Shown piece by piece: positions 54,450 through 64,000 of a stretch of DNA of 64,000 nucleotides. The stretch covers positions 30,645,848-30,709,847 of the forward strand of contig NC_079512.1 in assembly GCF_000801105.2 (NCBI RefSeq), in the 5' to 3' direction. Source of the stretch: Raphanus sativus. Taxonomy: Eukaryota; Streptophyta; Magnoliopsida; Brassicales; Brassicaceae. The notes beneath the pieces were generated by a model. That model was not told the DNA's origin and made no database searches. It saw nothing but the letters and a program-made list of their open reading frames with translations. How positions within the stretch are numbered: the first letter of the stretch is position 1; each line of letters starts with the position of its first letter. A program made the position numbers and the translations under genes.

Positions 54450-57319
54450 TTAAACCTCTTCTCTGGAAACGATCAAAGTATCTTGGCCGGGCCTAAGAGT
54501 TTTTCTCTCTAACAAGCTCTGTGTAGAGATACTAGAAGTATCTTGGCTGTCTTTAATAGTTTCCCAAGCCGCTACCAGATGTGAATCAAAGAGAGGCTTA
54601 GGTGGTACCTGGAGACCTTCTAGACTTCCCTCTAACATTCCTATGACTTTTCTTATTGGTGGACGATCAGATGGATTTGTCTGAATACACCACAACCCCA
54701 CCAATGCCATTTTCTTCACTATCTTCTCTTCTTCTTCTTCCATTATATGATCTCCTACAAGTCTAACGGTTTCCTTCCTCTCGAGATCATCATAGATCCA
54801 TTCTGGAAAGTTCATTGAACTTAGATTCGACCTAGAAGTTTCAGCTCTTCTATTGTTCTTTGCCCCGATCATCTCCAGGACCACCATTCCGTAACTATAC
54901 ACATCTGACTTATGCGAAGCTTCACCAAAGTTCTTGGAAAACACTTCAGGAGCAATATAACCTATGGTCCCTCTTGCGTCCAACAACGACACGATACTCT
55001 CTTTGTTTTTGCATAGCTTAGCAAGGCCAAAGTCCGAAATCTTCGGACACAGATCTCCATCCATGAGTATGTTTTGTGGCTTTATATCAAAATGCACAAT
55101 CTTCGATACACAACTATTGTGCAAGTACTCTAACCCACGAGCAACCCCTACGGCAATGTTGTATAGAATTTTCCAGTCCATCTTGGTTGACATATTCTCC
55201 GAAATAAACTTGTCAAGTGATCCATTGGGCATGAAGTCATAGACGATAGCTCTCTTGCTCCCTTCGTAGCAGAATCCAAATAGAGAGACTATATTAACAT
55301 GAGATGCTCTACTCATGCTAGCTAATTCATTGATGAAATCTTCTCCATTCCCCTTTGAATCATCCAATATCTTTAGTGCTATATCGCGGCCGCTAGCATC
55401 GGGTAATTTTCCTTTATAAACTTTTCCAAATCCTCCTTTCCCTAGAACATGAGCAAACGAGTTTGTCATGTCCTTGACGTTTTCGTAACTATATCGTTTC
55501 AACATTATAGCCGCTTCAATGTTCTCGTCGGTCGAATAACTCTGTCTTCTCGCGTTCCTTGCTCTCACCACTACCACAATCGCGACAATGATGATTATCA
55601 AAGCTACAGCTGCTATTCCTCCTGCAAGAAATAATAAGCAAGAGTTAGGTCTTACGTACATGAATGACTAAAAGAGAAGTGGCTGGGATGAGTGTGGTAC
55701 CGAGTATGGGTCCTAACTTCCGTACAGAACTTTCTGCAAATGTATCAAATATAAGGAATGATTAACCAAAATAAACATTGGTATACGTTTTTAATAGGAT
55801 AATGAAAAAATATAAATAAGCTTACCTTTCCCTCCTGCCATTGAGCTTCTATAACGCGGATCCAGATTATTTTTTTCACCAGAGACGAAGAAAGAAGTTA
55901 ATAAATGAAACATTGAACCATTATTGTTATTTTTACTAGGACTAGGATCCTCACAAAATTACGGGAGAAAAACAGTATATTATTTTATCCATACTTTCAT
56001 GCTGCTAGCAACTAATATCAACTAAATATATCTATACATCCGCACACCACGGTACAAATCTCTAGTTTGATATTAAAATCAAAGTTTGAAAAATGATCCA
56101 TATTTTAAATAAAATACAAAACTTACTAACCTCTATATTATATTGGTTGGTGACTTGGTAGGTTTCAAAAAGGGTCTTTGTGTACTTTTCAAGGATTATA
56201 AAACATCACCGGTTCATATAAACTAACACACTAGGATAAAATAAATGATTTGTACAACTGATTGATATAAGACTATGTCTGACTTTTTAAAACCTAAAAC
56301 AAAACAAAAAGCTGACACACTACGTGGGCCGTGGTGGCGTTTTCATAGAGTATCCATTTAATTCACACAACTGGTGTCACATAATCGATATATAGGAAAA
56401 GAATAATGAAATTTGAAAACGGTGCAAAACATGATAAAAAGGAGGTATTTATTAGAATTTTACCTGGGGATGTCGGGAATAAAGGATGGGCAAAACGTGA
56501 TAACGTAGTTAGTCGAGTTTGGGCATGTAAATGTGCTGTTATTATTGTTGTAAGGGTAGCTATATGCGTATGGGCAAGCTAACTCAAAGTTCTGCGTGTA
56601 TGATGTCGGCTTGCAGTTTTGCTTTGACTTGAAGTAGTTTGTGCAACAATCTTCCGGTGTTCCGGATCCTTTGCACGCGCTACTACAACTGATTGGTTTA
56701 GCACCGTCAAACACCTTAAGATTATCTGGACAAGTCTTGTTCAAGTCAACCATACAACCCGAGCTAAAACATGTCGAGCTACTCTGTGACGGGGCCACCA
56801 TTACAGGAAGGTTGTACCCGTGTTCCAAACTGATGATGTGGCTGTTGGTTCCGCCGTAGTCGATTCTAAAGTAGACATAAGTCACCTCAGACCAACTGTA
56901 TGAGCTTGGACACTCGATGGTTTTTGACTCGCAGTCTCCCGTGGCGCATGTGAAGTTTCCTGTTGAGTCGTTTGAGCAAAGCGTCCTGCCGGATATAAGA
57001 CCGTACCATGACGACGGCGCTTGTAAGGCACGCGCCTCGCCTCTTCTGAGAGTGAAGCCGGTGGTGGTGAGCTGTGATTTCCATGAGTAGATAACTGGCC
57101 AAACTGTTTGGTTGCATTTGTTCTCTATGGTAAGGATACTTGTCGACAAGACCCCTGCAAAGAAATTAAGGTTAGGGAAGAAAAGATAATTGATATTGCA
57201 TAAGAGTCTAGTATAGTTTTTTTGTATAAAACTACATTGGAATAAATCGATTAAAAAAACATACCCGAGAAGAACAAATATGAAGCAAGGAGGACGATCA
57301 ATTGCAAGCTCTGTGCCAT
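54450..57319 (-). CDS. PR5K-like receptor kinase (thaumatin-like ectodomain)
   Basis: Five exons on the minus strand: 57319-57265, 57154-56464, 55848-55826, 55733-55701 and 55621-54450; 657 residues, all junctions GT-AG and in phase. A signal peptide ([19 protein letters not shown]) leads to a thaumatin/PR5 domain of about 225 residues ([40 protein letters not shown]; many paired cysteines). Two very short exons code for the juxtamembrane stretch, followed by a membrane segment ([18 protein letters not shown], about 268-286). The kinase domain has [17 protein letters not shown] (Lys), [13 protein letters not shown] and GTIGYIAPE. The catalytic loop is HFD, not HRD, as in the PR5K/LRK10L group. 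It should act in the plasma membrane as a sensor in defence or stress signalling; the ligand is unknown. The position matches Arabidopsis At4g18250. Confidence 0.93.
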
Positions 57320-58417
57320 TGGAATAAAGAGATATTAGAAACGTTGCAAAGACTGAATACTAAGAGTAATCTCTGAGTTTGTGTTAGTAGGAGAACTTGG
57401 TGATGATTAAGAGTTCAAAAGCGATAGATGAGTAGTATAATATAAACGCGAAGGAAGAAAATGTTCTATTGCTTCTTCCTCGTTGGTTAGTAGAAATGGG
57501 CTACTTGCGATAAGATCGTTCATAAACAATAAACTAGTCAGCAACTAGGGATTATATAAATATTAATTATATAGGAACTTAGGAAGGAAAGAAATAGTCT
57601 AACTACTACCTTTTACAATTCATAGGAATTGGCCGGGAACTTTTCGAATGAAAAAGTTTCATAACATGATCCCAAAGATCTGTCCTTAGTAGAAAAAGGA
57701 TTTAAATATTACTCTTTCTTTTGATTTCCAGTTCTCTGTTTATCAACTACCGTTGGTCCATATTTGTGTTAACTGGACCAAAGTCTTCGTGAGGAGGCTG
57801 GACATGCATGGTCATTTTATAATAATGCAAGGGGACGTAGGTAAGTGGAACACTCTATAATTTAGTAAAAGTTCAAAGCAATAAACATTGACCTAAAGTA
57901 AATGCTTTACTAAAATTCCTACCATTCCGTTCTAGAATAATTGCTCTTGTTGATGTTAAACGAAAGATCCAATTCGGGTTTGGCTAAGTTGAACATAGCC
58001 GAAGTAGAGCTGGTTATTCAACGATGTAACGGATTGGTGTAGAAAAAATTCCAACGAGGTGGAATGATTTTGATTAAAAGGAAGCAACTGAAGAACTCGG
58101 ATCCCGTTAGAGGTTTGCTGGTTTGTTTCTCTAAATTATATCTTCCCCTATCGTGAGTTTCTTTTCTTCTTGATTACGCAGCTGAGTTTTTGTTGTACAA
58201 GCTACGCATTGAAGATTTTTTCATCCTTAACTGGTCACAACTATATTTTAAGTATTTCATTTTAATAATTTAATCGGATTTGTAACCGAAATATAACTAC
58301 GCGCCATAACATAACAAACATGGTTCTGCCTTATTTAAGTTTTTCAAAAAAAATTGTGTACTGTTTAGATATTATTTTGACTCTGAAATATCTAAATAAA
58401 CAAAAAAAAGAAATAAA

Positions 58418-58418
<1 letters not shown>
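57320..58418. other. Intergenic, receptor-kinase upstream region
   Basis: About 1.1 kb with the promoter of the PR5K-like gene (reading leftwards). No other gene is seen. Confidence 0.45.
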
Positions 58419-58498
<80 letters not shown>

Positions 58499-58499
58499 C
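58419..58499 (-). tRNA. tRNA-Leu (anticodon UAG)
   Basis: 81 bases on the minus strand fold as a class II tRNA. The acceptor stem is GGACAGT with a matching CTGTC and discriminator A. The D arm holds an A box (TGGCCGAGTGG). The anticodon stem CCAGA/TCTGG encloses the loop TTTAGGC (anticodon TAG). There is a variable arm, and a B box GGGTTCAAATCCC in the T arm. A T-rich tract follows. It looks intact, with no intron. Confidence 0.93.
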
Positions 58500-58869
58500 G
58501 TTGTACATACATCATATTGTGACTAATTTCTCCGTTTTAAATCTTGATGAAGCAACTACTAAGAGACTTGCATTTTGTTATGTGCGTTCTGTACCTTGGT
58601 ATTGAAACTTCGATTGACATAATTTAACAACACACAGTACATTTATCTTGGTATCCTCTCTGCTTGGTTCACTTATTGATGAACCTCTCTGCACAAACAG
58701 ATGTTTCATTACTAATCAGAGAGAGAGAGTAGTGTCGGACTAACCTTTTATAATATCCCAGTTCAAAATTTAAAATTGTGCTCTTGTACCAATTTTATCA
58801 AGATCACAAAATAGTATTAAAACAACTTATTTTTCCATTAAAAAAAATCAAAGTCCATAGTTTTATATA

Positions 58870-59366
58870 TTTAAAAAATAGTGACATTAAGAATATTTAT
58901 TGTTGAAAATATAGATTTTCTTACAAAATCACCCATTAGACTTATATAATCAAGTCTTACAACTATTTTCATTTCTATTGATAACATAACCAACTCATTT
59001 AATATTTTTTGTGATATGATAGACCGCAAATAGTTTTTACCAACTCCAACTTCGAAATATTTATTCAGCTGTGGTGATCGTCACCGGAATGGTCAACAAT
59101 ATGCATTTAAATTCCATGTTTTGAAAAGAATCTTTTGTTTCTTTCAAAAAATCAAGCACTTCAATATGTTTTCGAATTTTTTGGGTATTAGTTTCCGAAG
59201 AATTTTTACTTCCATAAAAAACATCATTATTTATGTCTAAATGAATACCGCTCCTTAAAGAATGTTCCAAATTCAAGCATGATGCGCTTAATGTATCCTC
59301 ATTTGTGACCTTTTTAAAAACAAACAAAAATCTAAAAAAAATATTCACATCTTTGGAATTGTTCAA
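58870..59366 (-). pseudogene. hAT transposase C-terminal fragment
   Basis: The minus strand reads HIEVLDFLKETKDSFQN and then ILLTIPVTITTAE, the start of the dimerisation region of plant hAT (TTF-type zinc-finger) transposases. The next codon is a stop; after small frameshifts the family sequence goes on as SKLELVK, KNYLRSIISQKILNELVMLS and DYISLMGDFVRKS. The N-terminal and catalytic parts are absent. It is an inactive remnant. Confidence 0.75.
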
Positions 59367-59609
59367 ATATAGATTTAAGGGAAACTAGAACTTGATTTAT
59401 GAGTGTGCTGAGGTAATTAATCTTAAAGATCTCTCTAGATAAATTATTTGTTTATAGATACTAATAGAAAAATAAATTCAAAAAATATGCCCATTGATTT
59501 GGATGCCCTAATCCATGGCTTTGGTGCCTTGCCCTCTGGGCCGACCCTAAGAGATATGTTGATTCACTTACTAAAGTAGAGTAAAATATATTACAGTTGT
59601 TGTAAAATC

Positions 59610-59720
59610 TTCTTAGTCCAGAGGTTTGTGTGGCAATAGTTGTTGGGAGAGGTTATGGGTTTGAATCTTATGTGATGCATCTTTCTTTTTAGGTGTTAGG
59701 ATTGCTTGATAAATTGGTAG
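59610..59720 (+). mobile_element. tRNA-derived SINE-like remnant
   Basis: CTTAGTCCAGAGG near 59614 and GGGTTTGAATCTTA near 59658 resemble polymerase III A and B boxes at about 40 bases spacing, followed by a T-rich tail. No clear target duplication is seen. Confidence 0.5.
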
Positions 59721-61239
59721 ACACCACGATAATGAGTTTATCTAGTCTTGTTGTTCAAGTTCTAGATTCATTAATAGATTCATGAACAATTTGTTGTGTG
59801 GCTGTTACAAAAAAAAAGTAGGACTTATATCAGCTGTCCTAACGGCACGTCCAACTCCAGCAAATCTAGTGCTAAACAACGAAACATCATCTTCTTCTTC
59901 ACCATCTGCCTTTATCTTCAGGTGGTGATGAAACAGAAACCGTTGCTGTTTCTCCATAATTGTAAATCTTCTCCATGTCCTACTCCTTTCCTGAAGAAAT
60001 CCACACAGTACTTCTCTTCCCCTTCTTAATCCGAAAGCTCTACCCCCTTACAAGCATCTCATATAACTGAGCCTTCTTCTTCGAGGCAGCGTATCTAACT
60101 GCTCCCTATTTAACTGCTTTAAGCTCCAGATTGTTCTTTTCACTGTTCCCACACTCAAAATCAACTAATGAATACAGAACAAGTCTTATACTTAGTCCTA
60201 CAACATGCCCTGAATCCCAAGTTTCAAAACTTTTTCGCTTAATTATCTACATCCAAACTTAACCTATTATTTCAGCTAATCGACACCAATACATAACTTG
60301 AATAAATCATGTCGGCCTTTTCCTCAGTAGTGTGGCTCATACAAACTTAACCCCGCATTATACTCTCGCTAGAAGAGCTTGTTGACGTCACCTCCCAAAG
60401 AAAAGCTATAACTAATATTGTTTTATTTATTACGTTGATATACATTACTGCTGAATCTTTGATAAATCACCAAATTTTGACCCCTTTTTACGAAAAATAG
60501 ATCCCACATTTTCATTAAAACGACCTTTTCTCCTTTATGTTTGTAACACAAACTACCTTTTCTCATTTCTTTCTTTTATCATGTTATACAATATACTATA
60601 TTCAAATTAAATATATGAAAAATTAAGAAAGAAAGAGAGAAAAAATATTTACCATAACAAACCAAAGCAACTCCAAAAGCATACATCCAGAACTGGTCCT
60701 AATTTTTTGAGGCTGCAAGCTTAACTTGTAAAAGGTAGAGAAAAGACACTTGTAGAATATGTTAAAGAGAATATGTTAGATCCCCTGCCAAGCAAATGGA
60801 CCGGTAACTAGGCACATATATTCACTAGCTAGGCTGTGGAAAAAAAAACAAACGGCTTAAATTTAAAAAGAAGAAAAAAGAGGGAAAAGATACTTGTAGA
60901 ACAAAAAAAAGATCTGTTAGTTGGAACTGACAACAAATATAGGATTGTTAGTTGGAAAATGACAAAGAATCTTTGTTTTTGTCTGCACCATTTGCGAAGA
61001 AACTGACAAAACACTAGCTAGCTTTAGAGTTTTAGTCATATATATACTATTTTAACTGATTTGTGAGAAAAACATTTAAAGTTGCTATATGTTACAAACC
61101 TTTTTGTTCACATCTTATAAGTCAAAACCATCATGTAAAACTATAAGCTAATGAAAGTATATTGTCTAGGCCAAGCCAAAGAAGCCACTGCTTCCAGCCG
61201 CTTAAATATAAGAATAATTTCGGCCACAAATTTTCAAAT

Positions 61240-61375
61240 GTTTCCTTTGGTCTAGTGGTAAAAAGTAAGGGGTACGGACTTTCTCTGCTCCCAACCAAGG
61301 TTCAAAACCCCTCAGATAGCAGCCAATTTTAAAATTTTGCTTCTAGTCTAATATTTTGTAGGACCGGCTCTGCTT
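61240..61375 (+). mobile_element. tRNA-derived SINE
   Basis: TTTGGTCTAGTGGTAAAAAG (61246-61265) is a good A box and AGGTTCAAAACCCC (61298-61311) a good B box, with the usual spacing, and a GC-richer head leading to a T-rich tail. The arrangement is that of Brassicaceae SINEs. Confidence 0.65.
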
Positions 61376-62338
61376 ACAAGTCATGTAACTTGTACATATG
61401 TATAAAAGCGATGCTAATTAACTTGTATGTCGTGTATAATATTAGTAACTCGGTAGTGTATAATATATAGTTACTAACTTGTACGTCGTGTAAAATTATA
61501 GGCTGAATTAAAAGTACATCTAGCTACTGTATTGAATTAATATTGATCCCCTTATAATCAGATGGATGCTGTATTAATCTATTTATAAAATTATGATAAT
61601 CATCGAAAACAATTATTGGAAGGTCATTTAATCAACCACATATCTACTAAGTTTAAGTAACTCCTAAAACTATCGAGTATTAACGTTACGTTTCAGTATA
61701 CTATAAAACGTGTTTTATGACTTCTTCGCAAAATTGATTGAGGTTATTAATTGTGGGGGTTTGGAGACGGAAGATGGAAACAACAATAATGGATGCGATC
61801 GAGCATTTTGGTTCCCGAAGAAGATTTGGATACGCACCGTTTGCATTCCCGTTGCATGACTATGTGGTTTTACTATTTTTCTTCTATAACAGAGGAATTC
61901 CATAATAGAGATGTGATTTATTCTAACATATTTTTCTAAAATAGAAATTTTCAAATATAGAGCAAAACATAGAATAATGTTATTTCTTCATCTATAAATA
62001 GAAGAAAATATAGCAATCTCTATTTTAGAAGAAGAAATAGAATAAGATTTGAGTAGTTTCTGTTCTAAATGCTATTATAAAAATATATATAGAAGAGGGT
62101 TGGAGATGCTCTTAGCTCTACGGAAAATATAATTAATACGCTTTCTTTTTTTGTTGGTAAAATACTTGCACGTTTTTTTGATCAAAAGTACAATATTAGT
62201 TTATCACAAATATGCAACATTTTTGCGGAATGTAAAACATAGACAACCATAATAATTAATATAGCAAAAAAAACATACGGACAATTAAACTCTACTGTCA
62301 TACAAAAATCTCAATAATACTCTCTATGTTCCATAATA

Positions 62339-62593
62339 CTCCTTACGTTTCTATATAAATGTCACTTTGAAAATTTTCACACATATTAAAAAGTGATAGA
62401 CATATATGTAAGTTGTTATTAATTACACATATTTGACCAATAGTATTTGAGATAAATAAAATTATTTATAAAATCAATGTATTTTACAATTAATTTTCAG
62501 CTAAAAGTAAATATATTTTGCATTGGAATTGTAAAGTGATGTTTTTGTGTATCAAAAAAAGTTAGAATGACACTTATCATAAAACAGAAGGAG
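62339..62593. mobile_element. Stowaway-like MITE
   Basis: 255 bp with inverted ends CTCCTTACGTTTCTATATAA and, read from the right, CTCCTTCTGTTTTATGATAA, both bordered by TA. Interior AT-rich. Confidence 0.75.
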
Positions 62594-62691
62594 TATAAGA
62601 TGTTTTACTTTTATGTACAAGAATTGAGAAACTTACTTTTTAGAGGACAATATCATTAAATAATATAAATTATCCAATTATAAATAATATA

Positions 62692-63200
62692 TTCCCTCCA
62701 TTTCATATTGGCTTTAATTGGTAACCATGAAAATGAAAAAAATGAACAGAAAAAAGTTGAACAAACTTTCATTTAAAGAATTGAATTGAAAAAAATAATT
62801 GAACCTTGAGGAACAGATGTTCCTTATCAATTTTACAAGGGGAAAATACTTCTTCGTTAATTCATCTTTTTATAAAGAACATAGAGGAATGTGGTGGGAT
62901 CCATACATAATAATTTGACAAAAAAATCAACATAACTGGTATTAATTTTGAGGAACAACAAATTCATCATAATTTTTTTCATAAAAGATAGTCACCAGTT
63001 GAAGCCATTAAGTGTAAAATTTTTCGTTGCAAAATAATTGTCGTTTTAGTATTTTAATGCATAATTTATTAATTTTAATCTCATGTTTATTTTTCTATTG
63101 ATTGAAATATAGGTAGGTATATGGGTAATAATGTTTTATATTGAAAATATAAAAAAAAAAATTTCTTAAAACAACACTTAATATGAAACATAGAGAGTAC
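62692..63200. mobile_element. Stowaway-like MITE, about 0.5 kb
   Basis: Left end ATTCCCTCCATTTCATATT, right end (reverse) GTACTCTCTATGTTTCATATT. The right half (from about 63010: TTGCAAAATAATTGTCGTTTTAG) is related to the element starting at 63327, so both belong to one family. Confidence 0.6.
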
Positions 63201-63326
63201 TAAACTGCTATTGGTTAACCAATTTTCAATAAATTTAAAGTATCTTAAAATATTAAAACATTATATTTTGAAGCATCAAAAGTTTCTCTAAAACATCTTA
63301 AATCTCATTATAGACACAACTATAAT

Positions 63327-63660
63327 ACTCCCTCTATTTTATACTAAGTGTCGTTGTAGAAAAAAAAAATTTTGTTGCAAAATAAGTGTTATTTTAACAT
63401 TTTAATACAAAATTTATTGACTTTATTCTCTATATTACCTTTTTATTGGTTGAAGTATATGTGTAATGATGTTTTCATATAGAAAATATGTAAAATTAAA
63501 TGATTTTTTTTTTAATTTGTGTGCATAAGTCTAAAATATCATTTTTTGTCAAAAGCTACTTTTTTTTTTGTCAATAACTGTCTTATCTAAAAAATCAGAA
63601 ATGTTGTTTTGAGTACCTGATACATGAATGGTCTAAAATGACATTTAAAATGAAATAAAC
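63327..63660. mobile_element. Stowaway-like MITE
   Basis: Left end CTCCCTCTATTTTATACTAA after TA. The interior (TTGTTGCAAAATAAGTGTTATTTTAACA) matches the element before it. The right border (AAATGACATTTAAAATGAAA, about 63640) is degenerate, so the end is approximate. Confidence 0.55.
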
Positions 63661-64000
63661 AGAATAGTTAATATAGCGAAAAACCATACCGACAATTAAT
63701 AACATGATGATGTAATGAGATTGTGATTATGAACTGATTTAGTCGTTTGATTTGAAGAATTCGACACAGCATGTTACACCGTTTCACATTCACATTAGTT
63801 CCCACATTCCATCGATCAATCAATCACTTCTTGAATTGATATAACTCATGAAAGATAAAGAAATGCGCATGATAATTTAAAACTGAAAGAAGGCCTCTAA
63901 GCATTTGATATTTAACAATACATGGGCATGATTGTCTAATCAAGTATCCACGTAAATGTAACAATCATTAGCGCTTAGAAAGTACTATATCAACAATCAT

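Larger units (their letters stand above)
59367..64000. other. Gene-free right end with SINE and MITE remnants
   Basis: About 4.6 kb of AT-rich DNA without a supportable gene. It includes two tRNA-derived SINE-like remnants (about 59610-59720 and 61240-61375), a diverged duplication of about 190 bases (about 60740-60830 and 60885-61025, with CACTAGCTAG at both ends), a MITE end GGTTGGAGATGCTCTTA at 62097, and several Stowaway-like MITEs from 62339 on. Confidence 0.5.

Noticed and set aside
60430..60600. Possible MULE-type terminal region (ATTTTGACCCCTTTTT and related strings)
   Set aside because: No partner end and no target duplication found.
63970..63982. GCGCTTAGAAAG string at the window end, like the Helitron 3' hairpin
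   Set aside because: The second half of the stem and the CTAG end are missing, so it is probably chance or too decayed to call.
1..64000. CRISPR arrays, operons and other bacterial features
   Set aside because: The sequence is plant nuclear DNA with spliced genes; the tandem repeats seen lack CRISPR spacing.

Overview
This window is nuclear DNA of a flowering plant of the mustard family (Brassicaceae). It has spliced genes with GT-AG introns, AT-rich intergenic DNA, a tRNA-Leu gene, and an order of genes that, from memory, follows the Arabidopsis chromosome 4 segment around At4g18120-At4g18250: AML3, PHYE, a DUF1296 gene, TPK3/KCO6, WRKY28, a polygalacturonase, a PUP transporter array, ALG14 and a PR5K-type receptor kinase. 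The expected neighbours SSP4b (between PHYE and the DUF1296 gene) and SS4 (between ALG14 and the receptor kinase) are not visible, and the polygalacturonase is a relic. That pattern suits a fractionated copy of the block in a Brassica/Raphanus-type mesohexaploid; the genus is an inference. No database search was possible.

Layout: 1-826 is the 3' end of the Mei2-like gene, converging on PHYE (4625-1117, minus). 8293-11830 is an eight-exon DUF1296 gene. 13099-13962 is a broken PADRE-domain/kinase chimera. 14540-15994 is the two-pore K+ channel TPK3. Next comes a rearranged tract (about 15.6-25.2 kb): the 3' part of TPK3 plus a defensin-like gene was duplicated in tandem, copy 1 then received a hAT-like element and copy 2 a Helitron, and each copy preserves the empty site of the other's insertion. 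Inside copy 2 the Helitron 5' part and the TPK3 last exon were duplicated in inverted orientation, giving a nearly perfect 1.46-kb palindrome that carries TPK3 coding sequence.

25.2-40.7 kb is gene-poor and holds SINE/MITE remnants and a very young Athila-like LTR element (30333-38049) that encodes gag-protease but no polymerase. WRKY28 (40749-41905) is intact. 42-46.8 kb holds MITEs, a LINE-type RNase H fragment and the polygalacturonase relic. 47.3-52.3 kb is a tandem array of purine permeases: one intact, a relic, one frameshifted, and PUP10 intact. ALG14 (minus) converges on PUP10. The PR5K-like receptor kinase (minus, 54450-57319) is intact. The right end holds a tRNA-Leu(UAG), a hAT transposase remnant, SINE remnants and Stowaway-like MITEs.

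The genes do not form one pathway. They cover red-light sensing (PHYE), vacuolar or plastid K+ transport (TPK3), stress transcription (WRKY28), purine/cytokinin transport (PUPs), the first steps of N-glycan assembly (ALG14) and receptor signalling (PR5K-like). The most unusual feature is the TPK3-carrying palindrome, which could yield hairpin siRNAs against the adjacent parent gene.
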